DNA of 7,864 bases, from NCBI GenBank assembly GCA_905479505.1, contig CAJQMS010000024.1:1-7864 (forward strand). Direction: 5' to 3'. Of the stretch, positions 6,171 to 7,864 are shown in pieces (position 1 is the first letter of the stretch; the number at the start of each line of letters is the position of its first letter). Source of the stretch: an uncultured Burkholderiales Genera incertae sedis bacterium. Its GTDB lineage: Bacteria > Pseudomonadota > Gammaproteobacteria > Burkholderiales > Eutrophovitaceae. The notes under the pieces were generated by a model. The model worked only from the letters and a program-made list of their open reading frames with translations, was not told where the DNA came from and ran no database searches. The position numbers and the translations under genes were made by a program.

Positions 6171-7112
6171 ATGAACGGAACGGTTTTGCCTGCCCTTGAG
6201 ATAAACAGGGTTTCTAAGTCATACGGTGCGCTTAAGGCAGTCAGGAACGTCAGTTTTTCTGTGCCTCGTGGCGAATTCTTTGGCCTTTTAGGGCCGAACG
6301 GTGCGGGTAAAACGACGCTAATCAACTCGTTAGCGGGTCTTTGTCGAATTGATCAGGGCTTTATTAAAGTAATGGGTCATGATGTCAAAAAAAACTACCA
6401 ATCAGCCCGACGCGCTCTGGGAGTGGTTCCACAAGAGTTGGTATTCGATCCTTTTTTTACGGTACGTGAGACGCTAACGTTTCAGTCTGGTTATTTTGGG
6501 ATTAAATCTAACGACAGTTGGATAGATGAAATTCTCGATGGTCTTGACCTTTCGGAAAAATCGAACGCTAACATGCGCTCGCTATCTGGGGGCATGAAAA
6601 GAAGAGTTTTGGTTGCTCAAGCGTTAGTTCATCGACCTCCAGTCATAATTTTAGATGAACCAACCGCTGGAGTGGATGTTGATCTCCGGAAAAATCTTTG
6701 GGCTTTTATACAAAAGTTAAACGATGCGGGCCATACGATTGTTCTCACAACGCACTACTTGGAAGAGGCTGAAAGTCTTTGTAGTCGCATCGGTATGTTG
6801 AAAAACGGTGAGCTCGTGTGTATTGAATCAACCGATCGTTTGCTGCAAAGAGACAAAGAGTGCCTGGTTCGAGTTCGAGTTAAAACCAACCCAGGGAAAT
6901 CGATGCCAGCGCTAGAGGAAATGTTATCTGAAACTGTATGTGTGGACCTCGGTGAGTACCTAATCAAAGTCCCAAATGCATCTGAAATTGAGGGTATTCT
7001 TCGGCGAATTCGTGAATTGGGGTTTGAGATAGACGCCGTTGAGACGGAGACTGAAGACTTAGAAGATGTTTTTCTATCAATTATGAAGGCCGCTCCGGAG
7101 CGCTCGGAATAA
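6171..7112 (+). CDS. ABC-2 type exporter ATPase, YadG-like
   Basis: This is a cytoplasmic ATPase of a two-gene ABC exporter; the substrate is unknown. From the ATG at 6171 the product has 313 residues. Walker A GPNGAGKT is at 41-48, the Q-loop VVPQEL at 85-90, signature LSGGMKRR at 138-145, Walker B VIILDE at 158-163, and switch His195 in TTHYLEEAE. These follow E. coli YadG closely (for example VPQE then FNPFETV versus FDPFFTV), and the 100-residue C-terminal region ending in a TEDLEDVFL segment is typical of this drug/Nod-factor-like ATPase group. A GTG at 6132 lies within mlaB and gives an unrelated N-terminal extension, so it was not used. The ATG has no evident Shine-Dalgarno and sits one base after the mlaB stop, suggesting coupling. 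In betaproteobacteria such a pair commonly follows mlaB. Confidence 0.93.
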   Translation: MNGTVLPALEINRVSKSYGALKAVRNVSFSVPRGEFFGLLGPNGAGKTTLINSLAGLCRIDQGFIKVMGHDVKKNYQSARRALGVVPQELVFDPFFTVRETLTFQSGYFGIKSNDSWIDEILDGLDLSEKSNANMRSLSGGMKRRVLVAQALVHRPPVIILDEPTAGVDVDLRKNLWAFIQKLNDAGHTIVLTTHYLEEAESLCSRIGMLKNGELVCIESTDRLLQRDKECLVRVRVKTNPGKSMPALEEMLSETVCVDLGEYLIKVPNASEIEGILRRIRELGFEIDAVETETEDLEDVFLSIMKAAPERSE

Positions 7113-7113
7113 A

Positions 7114-7864
7114 ATGTCAGGGTTCAGCACACTGTTACTAAAGGAGACTCTGCGCTTTTGGAAAGTGGGTTTCCAAACGATAGGGGCGCCTGTACTTACA
7201 TCCTTACTTTACCTTCTGATATTTTCCCATGCTTTAAAAAACAGGATTAGCGTGTATCCCGACTCAGAGATAGATTATTTAACTTTCCTGGTGCCTGGTC
7301 TCGCGATGATGAGTTTATTGCAAAATGCTTTTGCGAATACTTCATCCAGCTTAGCGCAGTCAAAGATGATGGGGAATATTGTATTCATTCTGCTCACTCC
7401 TATTTCTCACCACGCTCTATTTGCTGCTTACATTACGGCGGCTTGCGTCAGAGGGCTGTTCGTTGCAGCTGGTGTAGTCGTTGCGGCCATGTTTTTTGTT
7501 AACGTACCAATACACAATATATTCCTAATATTATTTTTCGGTACCTGCGGCGGTGTGATGTTAGCGGCGCTTGGTTTGATCGCCGGCATATGGGCAGAAA
7601 AATTTGATCATATTGCAGCCTTTCAGAACTTTGTCATATTGCCCATGACGTTTTTATCTGGTGTGTTCTATTCTGTTCAGAGCCTGCCTCCGATGTGGCA
7701 GACGGTCTCTCATGTGAATCCGTTTTTTTACTTAATTGATGGGTTTCGTGCTGGATTTTTCGGACGACCTGATGTGCCGCTTGAGCTCAGTATTTTCGTT
7801 GTCTCGATGGTAACTGTGTTTTTGTCGTTGGGGTGTTTTTCACTTATTCGGAGTGGTTATAAAC
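7114..7864 (+). CDS. ABC-2 type exporter permease, YadH-like (3' end cut)
   Basis: This is the membrane partner of the preceding ATPase. Translation from the ATG at 7114 gives 250 codons without a stop to the window edge. E. coli YadH has 256 residues, so probably only a handful are missing. Hydrophobic segments lie at about residues 24-40, 56-75, 102-129, 136-160, 172-187 and 223-245, fitting six membrane helices. The ABC-2 signature region includes FLVPGLAMMSL (58-68) and the stretch LSGVFYSVQSLPP (181-193) followed by HVNPFFYLIDGFRAGF (200-215), very like YadH. The ATG lies one base after the ATPase stop. Substrate is unknown; the ABC-2 family exports drugs, polysaccharides and lipids, so an envelope-related substrate is only inferred from its neighbours. 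Confidence 0.92.
   Translation, partial: MSGFSTLLLKETLRFWKVGFQTIGAPVLTSLLYLLIFSHALKNRISVYPDSEIDYLTFLVPGLAMMSLLQNAFANTSSSLAQSKMMGNIVFILLTPISHHALFAAYITAACVRGLFVAAGVVVAAMFFVNVPIHNIFLILFFGTCGGVMLAALGLIAGIWAEKFDHIAAFQNFVILPMTFLSGVFYSVQSLPPMWQTVSHVNPFFYLIDGFRAGFFGRPDVPLELSIFVVSMVTVFLSLGCFSLIRSGYK

Noticed and set aside
7091..7102. Perfect 12-base palindrome CGCTCCGGAGCG near the end of the ABC ATPase gene
   Set aside because: It has no loop and no following T-run, lies in coding sequence, and such GC palindromes occur by chance; no terminator or operator role is supported.
1..7864. Search for CRISPR repeats, tRNA/rRNA genes, insertion sequences, phage genes or defence systems
   Set aside because: No regularly spaced repeats, transposase or integrase motifs, or RNA-gene patterns were seen. 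Coding density is high and every frame is explained by envelope-biogenesis genes.

Overview
This window is a compact, gene-dense stretch of a Gram-negative chromosome devoted almost entirely to building the outer membrane and keeping it asymmetric. Every gene can be placed in a known family. I see no mobile element, CRISPR array, RNA gene or foreign-looking island. Gene content (LPS export, Kdo synthesis, Mla phospholipid transport) means a proteobacterium. The wording of LptA and the presence of a YadG/YadH-like ABC pair directly after mlaB suggest a betaproteobacterium or near relative with a moderate GC content (about mid-40s % by eye). That taxonomic call is inference.

Left arm (1-2939, minus strand). 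Reading leftwards from 2939 the order is kdsD, kdsC, lptC, lptA, lptB. KdsD makes arabinose-5-phosphate and KdsC makes free Kdo, a core sugar of LPS. LptC, LptA and LptB are the inner-membrane anchor, the periplasmic bridge and the cytoplasmic ATPase of the LPS export machine. The first four genes overlap by 1-8 bases, so they look translationally coupled. lptB runs off the left edge.

Centre (2940-3116). A 177-bp spacer between divergent genes holds a reasonable sigma70-type promoter for the right arm, a small inverted/direct repeat cluster, and only a weak promoter candidate for kdsD placed so close to the ATG that the message could be leaderless.

Right arm (3117-7864, plus strand). The order is mlaF, mlaE, mlaD, mlaC, mlaB, then an ABC-2 type ATPase and its permease. 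MlaFEDB is the inner-membrane phospholipid transporter, and MlaC is its periplasmic lipid carrier. The outer-membrane partner gene mlaA (vacJ) is not here. The last two genes form a YadG/YadH-like exporter of unknown substrate; the permease is cut by the right edge, probably only a few codons short.

Together the arms supply LPS to the outer leaflet and handle phospholipid traffic to keep it out of that leaflet, under one divergent control region. I found no strong candidate for an undescribed system. The most useful open points are the uncharacterised ABC exporter tied to mla, the divergent control region, the missing mlaA, and several start-codon decisions.
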